Assembly: GCF_900169065.1 (NCBI RefSeq)
Contig: NZ_FXZB01000022.1
Location: 1-64,000 of the forward strand
Source: Brevibacterium aurantiacum
GTDB taxonomy: Bacteria; Actinomycetota; Actinomycetes; Actinomycetales; Brevibacteriaceae
Direction: 5' to 3'
Length of the DNA stretch: 64,000 nucleotides
Of this stretch, positions 1 through 7,309 are shown one piece after another (the stretch's first letter is position 1; each line of letters opens with the position of its first letter). The notes under the pieces were generated by a model. That model was not told the DNA's origin, did no database searches, and was given only the letters and a program-made list of their open reading frames with translations. The position numbers and the translations under genes are program-made.

Positions 1-3
1 TCC

Positions 4-62
4 ACGTCGAGGTCTTTCGGATGGGCAGTGTGAGAACTTCCATCATCGGAAGACCTCGACGT
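4..62. repeat. Imperfect inverted repeat at the left edge
   Basis: The 13-base arms ACGTCGAGGTCTT (4-16) and AAGACCTCGACGT (50-62) are perfect complements around a 33-base spacer, and the pairing partly continues inward (TCGGATGG against CCATCATCGG). The rest of 1-401 is AT-richer than the core chromosome and holds no convincing gene. The repeat could be a transcript-ending hairpin for the leftward DUF2971 gene or a remnant of a mobile-element end. There is no T run to decide. Confidence 0.45.
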
Positions 63-401
63 CTATCCGGGTAGCGACTCGCTCTGTTTGAAATTCATCG
101 GTATACACTCTCGTTTGCGAAGAGCCCCTATGGTGCGTCCAAAAGATAGTTCGGCGGGGCACCAAGTGTTAAAGCCTGCATCTAAACAGCTGTATCTCCA
201 GCTACGACTAGCTCTCGACGGTATATAGTCACAATCAATTCGCATAACGCACTGGACGCCAGAGTCAGCGACTTCTGTGTCCAAATCATCATTTGACCCT
301 TTTTCATCCTGCGGATGCAAGAACATTCGCCACTCGAACAACAGAAAACCTAGGCCAAAAGAGAGGATCGATTGAAACATCTAGCCTAATTCGGCATGGT
401 G

Positions 402-1349
402 CTAACCTATCCGTAAAGGCACTCGCGAGGCGCTGATCCTAACTCCTTCATATCCAAGATTGTCTAACAAGACTTCCATAGCGCGAACTTGCGACTCGTC
501 ATCCAACCCCGGACCTGTTCGAATTTCACAAATAGGGCTGCTTTCGAATGAAGATTGAAATGCTATCCGCCGGTAAATGGTCAGTCCTTGGCGGCCTACA
601 CCTACGTCTGGCGCGAACTCGTCGTCTTGCGTTTTTGAATCTATGAATGTTAGCAAGCGCCATTCACGCTCTTCTGAAAAATGTTCATCTTTGTGCAAAG
701 CCCCATTGAAGGCAAGATATTCAATTTTCTGGAAGAGTTTCGCTATGTCGCCTTTCATGTCCTCAAACTCGGATTCATAGATCACCCTCTTGCCTTCTTT
801 GTCTTTTCGAAGCGAGTTGATCCCACCAGGAAACACCCGATGATACTCCTCTGTCACTTCTCGCGCATCAACGACTGCCCTCAGGAAGGAAGTGGAAGAA
901 GAATATTCAACCGGCCGCAGAAATCCTTGCCATGACTCTCCCTCCCAAAACTGGCGCAACAGTTGCGACTTGAACCCAATCGCAAAGCCCCCACCACCAC
1001 TATAGCCACGCCATTGACTTAATAAATCGCCATCCGGGCAAAAACACGCGGCTCCAAATCTTCGATATGCACTCTCAAATAACTTCTCGATTCCGGGCAG
1101 ATCGTCTTTAGACGTCAGATGTTCAATCGGTTCTCGCATTAATCCACGTAAATACTTTCCCTCAGTAATATCGTTCAAATACGATAGGCCCGTCGCACGG
1201 ATAGCCCCTTCCCGAAGTATTCCTAGCAGTCCAGACGCCGTCGTGTAGTGCCATAGAATCTTAGGCGGATCAACGACTTCAGTTGCCATCTCTTCACTCT
1301 CGCTGCTCGCCTTCGACCGCTGTTCACTTGATTTGAGATACGGATCCAT
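402..1349 (-). CDS. DUF2971 family protein (probable element cargo)
   Basis: This 315-residue protein has the DUF2971 signature near residues 30-70: a WHYTTASGLLGIL block followed by LSYLNDITEG. A later ACFCPDGDLLSQWRGYSGGG block is also typical of that family. The biochemical role of DUF2971 is not established; members are common in accessory regions, prophages and defence-rich loci. The gene is noticeably AT-richer than the core genes of the window and lies on the opposite strand to the transfer operon that starts at 1757, so it is probably cargo of the tRNA-Thr element, although the element's left end was not found. The start is the outermost ATG at 1349; an internal start is possible. Confidence 0.75.
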   Translation of the reverse strand: MDPYLKSSEQRSKASSESEEMATEVVDPPKILWHYTTASGLLGILREGAIRATGLSYLNDITEGKYLRGLMREPIEHLTSKDDLPGIEKLFESAYRRFGAACFCPDGDLLSQWRGYSGGGGFAIGFKSQLLRQFWEGESWQGFLRPVEYSSSTSFLRAVVDAREVTEEYHRVFPGGINSLRKDKEGKRVIYESEFEDMKGDIAKLFQKIEYLAFNGALHKDEHFSEEREWRLLTFIDSKTQDDEFAPDVGVGRQGLTIYRRIAFQSSFESSPICEIRTGPGLDDESQVRAMEVLLDNLGYEGVRISASRVPLRIG

Positions 1350-1680
1350 AACCGCAATTTACCCGACATTCTGAGTCTCACCAAAGTTGAATAGGTGACG
1401 CTTTTGATAAAAATTGTCACTAGGCGATGCTGTGCAGTACCGGCAGGTACTAGCCCTGCAACCTGCCGAGAGTCGGAGTAGGAGTAGGAGCAACCCTGCC
1501 GTTCAGTCAGTGCGGGAGGCACCCAACGCTGAGAACTCATTGGTCACCAGCGATCATTTGGCATCGAGATACCCCTCCGGACCCTCAGAACTCCACCAGA
1601 CCAGCTAATGAACACACCCTAAGACCCCTTGCTTGCGGGTCAGTTTCCGGTACAGAATGATCAATCCTCGACGTCGACCA
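1350..1680. other. Intergenic region between divergent element genes
   Basis: No convincing gene was found. It contains a short GAGTAGGAGTAGGAG-type direct repeat near 1475-1490 and a weak GACCCC/GGGTC hairpin near 1623-1641. I looked here for a copy of the tRNA-Thr 3' end, which would mark attL, and saw none. Confidence 0.4.
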
Positions 1681-1713
1681 TTGACACATTAATGGCATGC
1701 TGCTTACCATTAA
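1681..1713 (+). promoter_or_regulatory. Promoter with embedded operator for the transfer operon
   Basis: A perfect -35 box TTGACA (1681-1686) is followed 18 bases later by TACCAT (1705-1710). A perfect 7-base inverted repeat, TTAATGG (1689-1695) and CCATTAA (1707-1713), fills the spacer and overlaps the -10. A protein bound to it would block the promoter. The first downstream gene (1757) encodes a likely DNA-binding protein, which suggests autoregulation; that step is inference. Confidence 0.5.
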
Positions 1714-1756
1714 CGTGCCACGGAGGAGGTCCCTGGTGACGTAAGAAGGGAGCAAC

Positions 1757-2122
1757 ATGAGCGGGAAGCGAGCACGCGCGGCGACCCTTGTAGAGCGCGG
1801 CGCGGTCGACACATTGCTGAGTGACTACGAGGGGAACTCTGAAATCGGCCCCTTTGAAAAGATGCTGGTGCTGCGAATAGTTGCGCGAATTGGATTGTCT
1901 GGAACCTGGGAGCCGATTGTCGTGAGTCATCTTGCGGACGAGCTGCGGACGAGCCGGCAAACAGTTCGCAACGCAATCGACGCTGTATCTGGAGATTTGC
2001 TTGACTTCGACGTTCGCGGCAGCGAATCAGGCCGCGGAAGGCGCGTCAATTTAGCCAAGGCATCCCAGTGGATGATCGATCGAGTTCGAGAAGTGATTGA
2101 GCAGGAGAAAAACAATGAGTGA
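1757..2122 (+). CDS. Small winged-helix-like regulator of the tRNA-Thr element
   Basis: This 121-residue protein has a helix-turn-helix-like stretch around residues 57-75 (VSHLADELRTSRQTVRNAID) and a basic SGRGRRVN turn that resembles a GntR/MarR-like wing. The sequence alone does not place it in a named family. The start ATG is preceded by GGGAGCAAC. It is the first gene of the rightward operon that continues through the transfer ATPase to the integrase, and it overlaps the next gene by 8 bases. A role as transcriptional regulator of the element, acting on the dyad at 1689-1713, is inferred. Confidence 0.6.
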   Translation: MSGKRARAATLVERGAVDTLLSDYEGNSEIGPFEKMLVLRIVARIGLSGTWEPIVVSHLADELRTSRQTVRNAIDAVSGDLLDFDVRGSESGRGRRVNLAKASQWMIDRVREVIEQEKNNE

Positions 2123-2414
2123 CGCTGAGGATTTTGAGGTCGTTCTCGACACACTTATTCGCGGGGACGAGCAGCAGAAAGTGGTGTTAAACGCCCTATT
2201 GGAAAGAGGTGTGAATTGTAAGACGTTTGCGCCAGTGAATGTGCTAGGAGTGTCGCGTGAGACCGGCGTTAACGCTAAGACTGCGATAATCCGACTCATC
2301 GAAAATGGGAATCTGGAACGGCAGCCAGCTACCGATTTGAGCGCTCACAACAATTCTTACAGAACTCTCAATGCTTCGAGAGAGCTTACTAACTTAGACG
2401 AAATTGAACTGTGA
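2115..2414 (+). CDS. Small HTH-like hypothetical protein
   Basis: This 99-residue protein contains a possible helix-turn-helix segment (LGVSRETGVNAKTAIIRLIE) at about residues 40-60. An earlier TTG at 2097 is in frame, but ATG 2115 has the GGAG ribosome site (2103-2107) and overlaps the upstream stop in an ATGAGTGA arrangement, so it is preferred. Its organisation resembles the upstream gene (short N-terminal region, then HTH), which suggests a pair of small regulators controlling transfer or excision. No family name can be supported. Confidence 0.55.
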   Translation: MSDAEDFEVVLDTLIRGDEQQKVVLNALLERGVNCKTFAPVNVLGVSRETGVNAKTAIIRLIENGNLERQPATDLSAHNNSYRTLNASRELTNLDEIEL

Positions 2415-2427
2415 AAGGTGATGGACA

Positions 2428-2781
2428 ATGCAACGCATGAGACTCGATGAAAGCAACAACGGTTCGTTCCAGGTCATCAGTGTGACTCCTCGTGTAGATC
2501 GTGACGGGGTTCAGCGCACTGACCGCGAGAACGTCAACCAGTGGGAACTGGAGACTCTACACCGGCCTGCTGACGGTGGGTCCGCGCAGGTGATTAAGGT
2601 TCGGGTCGCGAGTGCAAGTGAGCCGTCGATCCGACCGATGGCTGAGGTCCAGTTCAAGGAATTTGAGGCCTTCTTCTGGCAGATGGGCGACCGGGCAGGC
2701 GTGAGTTTATCGGCTATACAGGCTGTGCCTGTTGCCGGGGGCAGTCAGCCACACACCGAGGCGAAGGGACGGGGTGATTGA
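2428..2781 (+). CDS. Conserved AICE-type small protein of unknown function
   Basis: This 117-residue soluble protein has no membrane segment and no recognised catalytic motif. Short proteins of this size and position, directly before a small membrane protein and an FtsK-like ATPase, are regular in pSAM2/SLP1-type integrative elements of actinomycetes. The role here is unknown. Position and spacing (13 bases after the previous gene, 2 bases before the next) show that it belongs to the same operon. Confidence 0.5.
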   Translation: MQRMRLDESNNGSFQVISVTPRVDRDGVQRTDRENVNQWELETLHRPADGGSAQVIKVRVASASEPSIRPMAEVQFKEFEAFFWQMGDRAGVSLSAIQAVPVAGGSQPHTEAKGRGD

Positions 2782-2783
2782 GC

Positions 2784-3080
2784 ATGTGGGTCTTTGATCC
2801 AGGAACCTCGTCGCCTGGCTTCGACTTGCTCGGGTCGTTATTCAACTCGTGGTGGGCATGGCAACTCGTCGGCCTGGGCGCTTTTGCCGCTGTGTTAATG
2901 ATCCTGGTGATATATGGCCTGTTCGTTCTTGGCCGTGATCGTGGTCAAACGTTCGAACGCCGTGTCATGCAAGAAGTTCAGGAGCGAGAGGCAGGTCATC
3001 AGCCTGGTAAGCACGCCTGCCCCTCGCCGGTGGTCCATCACGCCGAGCAACTTCAAGATGCACGAGGTGATGTGCCGTGA
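2784..3080 (+). CDS. Small membrane protein, Spd-like candidate
   Basis: This 98-residue protein has one strongly hydrophobic segment at about residues 25-50, rich in Trp, Leu and Val, followed by a basic charged tail (RDRGQTFERR). In-frame TTG 2778 lies inside the upstream stop, so ATG 2784 is preferred. The GTG start of the transfer ATPase overlaps its stop (GTGA), so the two are translationally coupled. In Streptomyces elements, small membrane Spd proteins next to Tra help spread DNA between hyphal compartments; equivalence here is inferred from position only. Confidence 0.5.
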   Translation: MWVFDPGTSSPGFDLLGSLFNSWWAWQLVGLGAFAAVLMILVIYGLFVLGRDRGQTFERRVMQEVQEREAGHQPGKHACPSPVVHHAEQLQDARGDVP

Positions 3081-4567
3081 CGATTCTACGTGGTGTTGCT
3101 AGTTGGGGAGCCTGGGCGGCTCGTGGCCTGGCCGCCGGTGTCCTCGTTGGCATCATCGTCGGACTGACCGACTCGACGCTGTTGCACGGCGTTCTCTGGG
3201 TCGGCTGGCTCATTGGGGGTGCTGTCGCCTTGCCGATGCGGCAACTGCTGCGTGTTCTTTTCATCTGTCGGCGGTCAGGTGTCTCGTTCGGAGTGGCTCG
3301 GGCTGCGGTTCAGGTCACGACGTTGTGGCCGTACATCTCATGGCGGTCAGGTCATGGACAGTCAGAGGACGAGGTTCGAAAGGCGCGACTCGAAAGAAAC
3401 CCGAACCTCACCGAGGAAGACGATCATTCGTGGAGTGACCTTGCTCGGTGGGGTCTGTATGTAGTTGGCCTGTTGCCACGACGCCGCACGGAAAGATTCT
3501 TCGATGTTCCTCGCCTCGTCTCGGCGTCGGCAACGGCTGCGGGTATGACGCTGCGGGTGCGTCGTGCCAAGTCTGGAACCACGGCAGAGGACGTGGGATC
3601 GGTTGAATCTGTTCAGCGGTTTGCGCAGACGTTGAGAGAAGTCACCGGCGCATGGTCGCTGTTGCTGAGGTCCGAGGTGGAAGGTCCCCATACGGTGCTC
3701 CGTGTGCTCTGGTCGGATCCGCTGCAAGGGTCACGGCCTTCATTTGAGCCCTCCGGTGATCAATCGCCGGTCCGGATTGGTGTCGATGAGTTTGGTTCCG
3801 ATGTCTGGTGGGATCCATTTGAGGCTACGCACACAGCCGTTCAAGGCATGACTCGCAGCGGGAAATCGGTTCAGGAGTATACGCGGCTGTCTGGTCTGGC
3901 TGGGCGAACCGCTGTTGAGGTGTGCGGCTTAGACCCAACCGGAGTGCTTCTAGGGCCTTTCGTGGCCACTGGTGGTCGGGCTGCTGTACCTGCGACAGCG
4001 GGTGAGAGTCCAATGTTTGCTCACTTTCTCGATGTCCTCTATTCCATCGTTTCAGAGATGGATCGACGGACAATGCAGCTTGCTGCCGACGGTAAGGACA
4101 AGCTGGGGTCTGGTGACTTCTCGGCAGACTTGCCGTGCTTGGTGGTGGTGCTGGAGGAATGGCCGGGAATTATTCGGGCGGCGGCTGCGGAGGATGTGAC
4201 AAAGGAGCGCAAGCCTGCGGAGCGTGTTGGTCCGAAGATCGAGGCCGGTGTTGCTCGTCTTCTTGCGGAGGGAGCTAAGAGTGGCATTCGTGTGCTGCTA
4301 CTCGGGCAGCGACTTTCAGCAAAATCACTGGACACGGATAGTCGAAGCAATTTCGGGGTTCGGCATACTCTGCGGGTCGATAACGCTGATGCCGTAGGGA
4401 TGCTCCACGATCACGCTTCGGAGTGGGCACCGATTGTCGCGGTTTTCGAACCTGGCCAAGGACTCATCGAGCGTCCCGGTTTGGGTCAGCGCCGTTACCG
4501 TGCCGATTTCACGAGTTACGACACCTACCTGAGGAGAGTGAAGGAAAGTGTTGCTGAACATGTATGA
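3077..4567 (+). CDS. FtsK/SpoIIIE-type DNA transfer ATPase (Tra)
   Basis: This 496-residue protein has two N-terminal hydrophobic segments (about residues 5-55). A P-loop GMTRSGKS sits near residue 258 and a hydrophobic Walker B ending in LEEW near residue 360. The sequence around ARLLAEGAKSGIRVLLLGQR matches the FtsK/SpoIIIE motor core. In AICEs such as pSAM2, one membrane hexamer of this type moves double-stranded DNA between cells without a relaxase. The GTG start overlaps the previous stop. Its place in one operon with the excisionase and tyrosine integrase identifies the element as an AICE. Confidence 0.9.
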   Translation: MTILRGVASWGAWAARGLAAGVLVGIIVGLTDSTLLHGVLWVGWLIGGAVALPMRQLLRVLFICRRSGVSFGVARAAVQVTTLWPYISWRSGHGQSEDEVRKARLERNPNLTEEDDHSWSDLARWGLYVVGLLPRRRTERFFDVPRLVSASATAAGMTLRVRRAKSGTTAEDVGSVESVQRFAQTLREVTGAWSLLLRSEVEGPHTVLRVLWSDPLQGSRPSFEPSGDQSPVRIGVDEFGSDVWWDPFEATHTAVQGMTRSGKSVQEYTRLSGLAGRTAVEVCGLDPTGVLLGPFVATGGRAAVPATAGESPMFAHFLDVLYSIVSEMDRRTMQLAADGKDKLGSGDFSADLPCLVVVLEEWPGIIRAAAAEDVTKERKPAERVGPKIEAGVARLLAEGAKSGIRVLLLGQRLSAKSLDTDSRSNFGVRHTLRVDNADAVGMLHDHASEWAPIVAVFEPGQGLIERPGLGQRRYRADFTSYDTYLRRVKESVAEHV

Positions 4568-4811
4568 AAGCATTTTCGAGTGCAAACCTATTACGCATCT
4601 GGAGGCCGGGGACATGGTTGCTGCACTCCGTGAATGGGTCGAATGTGTGGTGGAGGTCGAGGACCGGGAGCGCGTCGAGAAGCTACTGCGAAACTGCGAA
4701 TCGTCCTTAGACATAGTTTTGGTGTCGCGCCCTTCTCCCAGAGCCTCGGAGCGAGGTACGAGTTTCGAGGGTGACCCTCGCCGGGTAGGCGCATCCGGTC
4801 TGAACATTTAA
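4548..4811 (+). CDS. Small hypothetical protein between transfer ATPase and excisionase
   Basis: An 87-residue acidic protein with no recognised domain. GTG 4548 lies behind GAGGAG at a suitable distance; ATG 4560, four codons in, is an alternative. Both overlap the end of the transfer ATPase gene. In larger AICEs this slot holds a replication initiator (RepSA or Prim-Pol). This protein is far too short for that and shows none of the expected motifs. Confidence 0.45.
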   Translation: MLLNMYESIFECKPITHLEAGDMVAALREWVECVVEVEDRERVEKLLRNCESSLDIVLVSRPSPRASERGTSFEGDPRRVGASGLNI

Positions 4812-4823
4812 AGGAGTTTTGTT

Positions 4824-5015
4824 GTGGAGTCGCAAGTGGTGGATCGGTTGTTGACGGCTCGTGATGTGGCCGAATGGTTGGCGACGAGTCCGGCAACGCT
4901 GTGCAGGTGGCGGCAGTCAGGCAAGGGGCCGCGCTGGGTCGCATTGGGTGATGCTAGTCCTCGCTACCGGCGCGAGGACATTGAATCGTGGATCGACGAG
5001 CAGGCGAGCTGCTAA
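4824..5015 (+). CDS. xis: Excisionase (MerR-like winged helix)
   Basis: A 63-residue protein of the DNA-binding excisionase type. LLTARDVAEWLATSPATLCR is the helix-turn-helix, GPRWVALG is the wing, and YRREDIESWI is the usual C-terminal helix. It should bend attachment-site DNA and push the integrase toward excision. The GTG start is preceded by AAAGGAG with ideal spacing. It ends three bases before the preferred integrase start, the usual xis-int pairing of actinomycete elements. Confidence 0.85.
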   Translation: MESQVVDRLLTARDVAEWLATSPATLCRWRQSGKGPRWVALGDASPRYRREDIESWIDEQASC

Positions 5016-5017
5016 GT

Positions 5018-6118
5018 ATGGCCGTTCGTAAAGAAGCATCTGGCCGGTGGCGTGCAGTAGTGAAGCAAGGACGCAGATACGTCGATGGGGCCACGTTTGA
5101 CACTCAGCGAGAGGCTAAGGCGTGGGAGCAGCGTCAAAAGGCAGCGCTGGCTGGCGGGGTGGATCTAGCTGCTCGTAAACAACCGATTCGTTCACTGCTC
5201 CTGACGTGGATCGAGGAACGTAAGAAGACCGTGGCGACCACAACGGCGCATACAGATGCCGCGATGATTCAACGGCTACCTGGAGCGTTTACGGCTCGCG
5301 CGGTCGGTTCAGTCACTGATCGAGACGTGCAGCGGGTACTCAACAGCTGGTCCGGTAAGTATGCAGAAGCCAGTGTCCGCAGATTCCGGGCAAGCCTAGC
5401 CACCTTCTTCGGGTGGTGCGTCTTGGAGCGGTGCGTCGTCTCGAATCCAGTGAGTGGGAGTCAAGTGCCGCGTAAGGATGCCGAACCTGGCCGCATGAAG
5501 CCGCTAACAGAGACCGAACTGGAAGAAGTTGCTGAGGCGATCCGTGAGTTCGAGGGCCGCGCTGCGGACTTAGTACTGATCGCCTCGTGGACAGGCCTGC
5601 GGTGGTCGGAGCTGCGTGCAGTGACCGTGGGCGACTTCTCGCGGGTTCCTGTACCCGTGTTGGTTGTACGGAGGGCTGCGCCGGAGGGCGTCGCTGTGAA
5701 GACAACGAAGGGGCGTCGTGCCCGCACCGTTCCGGTCGCAGACCGAGTGTTGCGTCTGGTCGAGGCGTGTGCTGACGGCAAGGCCGGAGAAGATCCGCTG
5801 TTCACGTCGAGCACAGGGGCACGTCTTCATGCCTCAGGCTTCAAGAAGTCGGCACGCTGGTCCCAGACGGGGAAGGCCCGTCGTATCCACGATCTGCGCC
5901 ACACAGCGATTTGTCTGTGGCTGGCTCGTGGAGTGGATGCGGCGACGGTACAGGCATGGGCCGGACACGCGTCGATTAGCACGACGAACTTGTATGTACA
6001 GCATCTTGGAACGGTCGCCGACCGGGCTGGATTGAACCGTTTGAACACTCCGGGGCACACCGGGGGCACACATGGAGAGGAGGACGGTGCTACCAACGAG
6101 AACACCCCAGGCCGTTGA
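5018..6118 (+). CDS. int: Tyrosine site-specific integrase
   Basis: A 366-residue phage-type integrase. The N-terminal part is an arm- and core-binding domain. The catalytic residues are visible in order: the first Arg in TGLRWSELRA, a Lys in VKTTKGRRARTVPV, HDLRH, then AGHASISTTNLY with the nucleophilic Tyr. ATG 5018 fits the family N-terminus (short SGRWRAVV strand); an upstream GTG at 4988 would overlap xis. The gene stops 19 bases before the 3' end of tRNA-Thr, so the tRNA 3' end is the integration target. Confidence in function is high. Confidence 0.93.
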   Translation: MAVRKEASGRWRAVVKQGRRYVDGATFDTQREAKAWEQRQKAALAGGVDLAARKQPIRSLLLTWIEERKKTVATTTAHTDAAMIQRLPGAFTARAVGSVTDRDVQRVLNSWSGKYAEASVRRFRASLATFFGWCVLERCVVSNPVSGSQVPRKDAEPGRMKPLTETELEEVAEAIREFEGRAADLVLIASWTGLRWSELRAVTVGDFSRVPVPVLVVRRAAPEGVAVKTTKGRRARTVPVADRVLRLVEACADGKAGEDPLFTSSTGARLHASGFKKSARWSQTGKARRIHDLRHTAICLWLARGVDAATVQAWAGHASISTTNLYVQHLGTVADRAGLNRLNTPGHTGGTHGEEDGATNENTPGR

Positions 6119-6126
6119 CCTGGGGT
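6104..6126. terminator. Hairpin between integrase and tRNA-Thr
   Basis: Perfect 8-base arms ACCCCAGG (6104-6111) and CCTGGGGT (6119-6126) surround a 7-base loop that contains the integrase stop codon. It lies between two convergent genes, so it could end both transcripts. There is no long T run on either strand. Confidence 0.5.
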
Positions 6127-6136
6127 GAGCTACCGA

Positions 6137-6208
6137 GCCGCCTGCGAGAATCGAACTCGCGACCTATTCATTACGAGTGAATCGCTCTACCGACTGAGCT
6201 AAGGCGGC
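6137..6208 (-). tRNA. tRNA-Thr (anticodon CGT)
   Basis: The minus strand folds as a complete 72-base cloverleaf without encoded CCA: acceptor GCCGCCT paired with AGGCGGC, D-arm GCTC/GAGC, anticodon stem ATTCA/TGAAT with loop CTCGTAA, and T-arm GCGAG/CTCGC with loop TTCGATT. The anticodon CGT reads ACG (Thr). Its 3' end faces the integrase gene and is the attachment site of the element to the left. Confidence 0.96.
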
Positions 6209-6334
6209 AACCGAGCTAACTCTAGCCAAAACCTGGACTCCTGGTCAAAAGGAGCACGGTCGAAACCAGACTCCGTTATGCAGCTCACATATGCTGGACT
6301 TCTCAGTGCGTTCCCTCCGCAGCTCAGGAGACAC

Positions 6335-7225
6335 ATGACTACCGTTTCGCTGTCCGTCCCGCAGGCCGCAGAACTTCCCGAGATCGGTGCCGTACTCGAT
6401 TCGTGGCAGTCCGATTCCGGCCCTCTCCACCTCCACACAGGAGACCTGGGCTGGTATTCGCTCCGAGGTGCGCAGCCAACGGCGCAGGCCCTGCGAGTCT
6501 GGCGATTCGGCGAGCACATCGCCGCCATCGGCCTGCTTGATGGTGAGGATCTTCTGCGCCTGTCCATCGACCCGGACCTCAGCGATGACGACACTTTGGC
6601 ACAACAGATCGAATCCGACGTCATTGCGGCAAGCACTGCAGTCTTCGGTCCGGGAGCGGCAGTACTCGAGGCTCGGGGTGCAATCCGACTCTGTGATCGT
6701 CTGCAGGCTCGCGGGTGGGATGCGGACGAGCCCTGGACCACGATGAGCCGAGATCTGAGTCTGCCGGTGGAGGACCCCGGCATCCGAGTGGAGATCGCCG
6801 AGTCCGACGATGCGGAGGTCTGGACCGCCATTCACTGGTCGGCGTTCCGTGGTGTGCCCTACACCGCAGACGACAGACAGCGGTTCGTCGAGCGGTGGAA
6901 CGAGATGATGTCTGGCCCGTTCTACTCACAGGCGCAGAGCCTGCTGGGCTATGACGATTCCGGGCTGCCGGTCGCAGCGACCACAGTGTGGTCCGCAGGA
7001 CCGGACCGACCTGGGCTGATCGAACCGCTGGCCGTCGACCGTGACCAGCAGGGCCACGGCTATGGAAAGGCGATAGCGTTCGCAGCGGCGCGAAGCTTGC
7101 AGCGGCTGGGATCCTCGTCGGCGGCAGTCGCGACGCCCAGCGCGAATACGGCTGCTGTCGCCGCCTACACATCCGCTGGATATGTTCCCGGCGCCGAGGT
7201 GAGGGATCTTCGGCGAGACGGGTGA
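6335..7225 (+). CDS. GNAT-family acetyltransferase (tandem-domain type)
   Basis: A 296-residue protein with a degenerate N-terminal acetyltransferase-like half and a C-terminal GNAT domain. The acetyl-CoA loop is visible as VDRDQQGHGYGKAIAFAA, followed by VATPSANTAAVAAYTSAGY. The in-frame start at 6278 is rejected because AGGAG (6326-6330) sits just before ATG 6335. The substrate cannot be read from the sequence. It stands alone between tRNA-Thr and the peptidase gene. Confidence 0.75.
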   Translation: MTTVSLSVPQAAELPEIGAVLDSWQSDSGPLHLHTGDLGWYSLRGAQPTAQALRVWRFGEHIAAIGLLDGEDLLRLSIDPDLSDDDTLAQQIESDVIAASTAVFGPGAAVLEARGAIRLCDRLQARGWDADEPWTTMSRDLSLPVEDPGIRVEIAESDDAEVWTAIHWSAFRGVPYTADDRQRFVERWNEMMSGPFYSQAQSLLGYDDSGLPVAATTVWSAGPDRPGLIEPLAVDRDQQGHGYGKAIAFAAARSLQRLGSSSAAVATPSANTAAVAAYTSAGYVPGAEVRDLRRDG

Positions 7226-7309
7226 AGATCCGTGCGCTGACGGTTTCGACCCAGCTCAACCGTTAACCTGGTGACAACAGACATTTCAACAGAGTAGAGG
7301 GTGACGCAC

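Larger units (their letters stand above)
1681..6137 (+). mobile_element. AICE integrated at tRNA-Thr(CGT), left end not resolved
   Basis: Regulators, a small membrane protein, an FtsK-like transfer ATPase, excisionase and tyrosine integrase lie in one rightward operon that ends at the 3' end of a tRNA gene, the standard layout of an actinomycete integrative conjugative element. The limits given are a minimum. The DUF2971 gene to the left is probably also inside, and the left att site may be outside this window. No replication initiator is present in the visible part. Confidence 0.8.

Noticed and set aside
63..380. A 105-codon open frame on the minus strand after the DUF2971 gene
   Set aside because: No ribosome site, no recognisable domain and odd residue composition; probably chance in an AT-rich stretch.
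1350..1756. Search for attL of the tRNA-Thr element
   Set aside because: No copy of the tRNA 3' sequence (GCCTGCGAGAATCGAAC-like) occurs here; the left end is probably outside the window.
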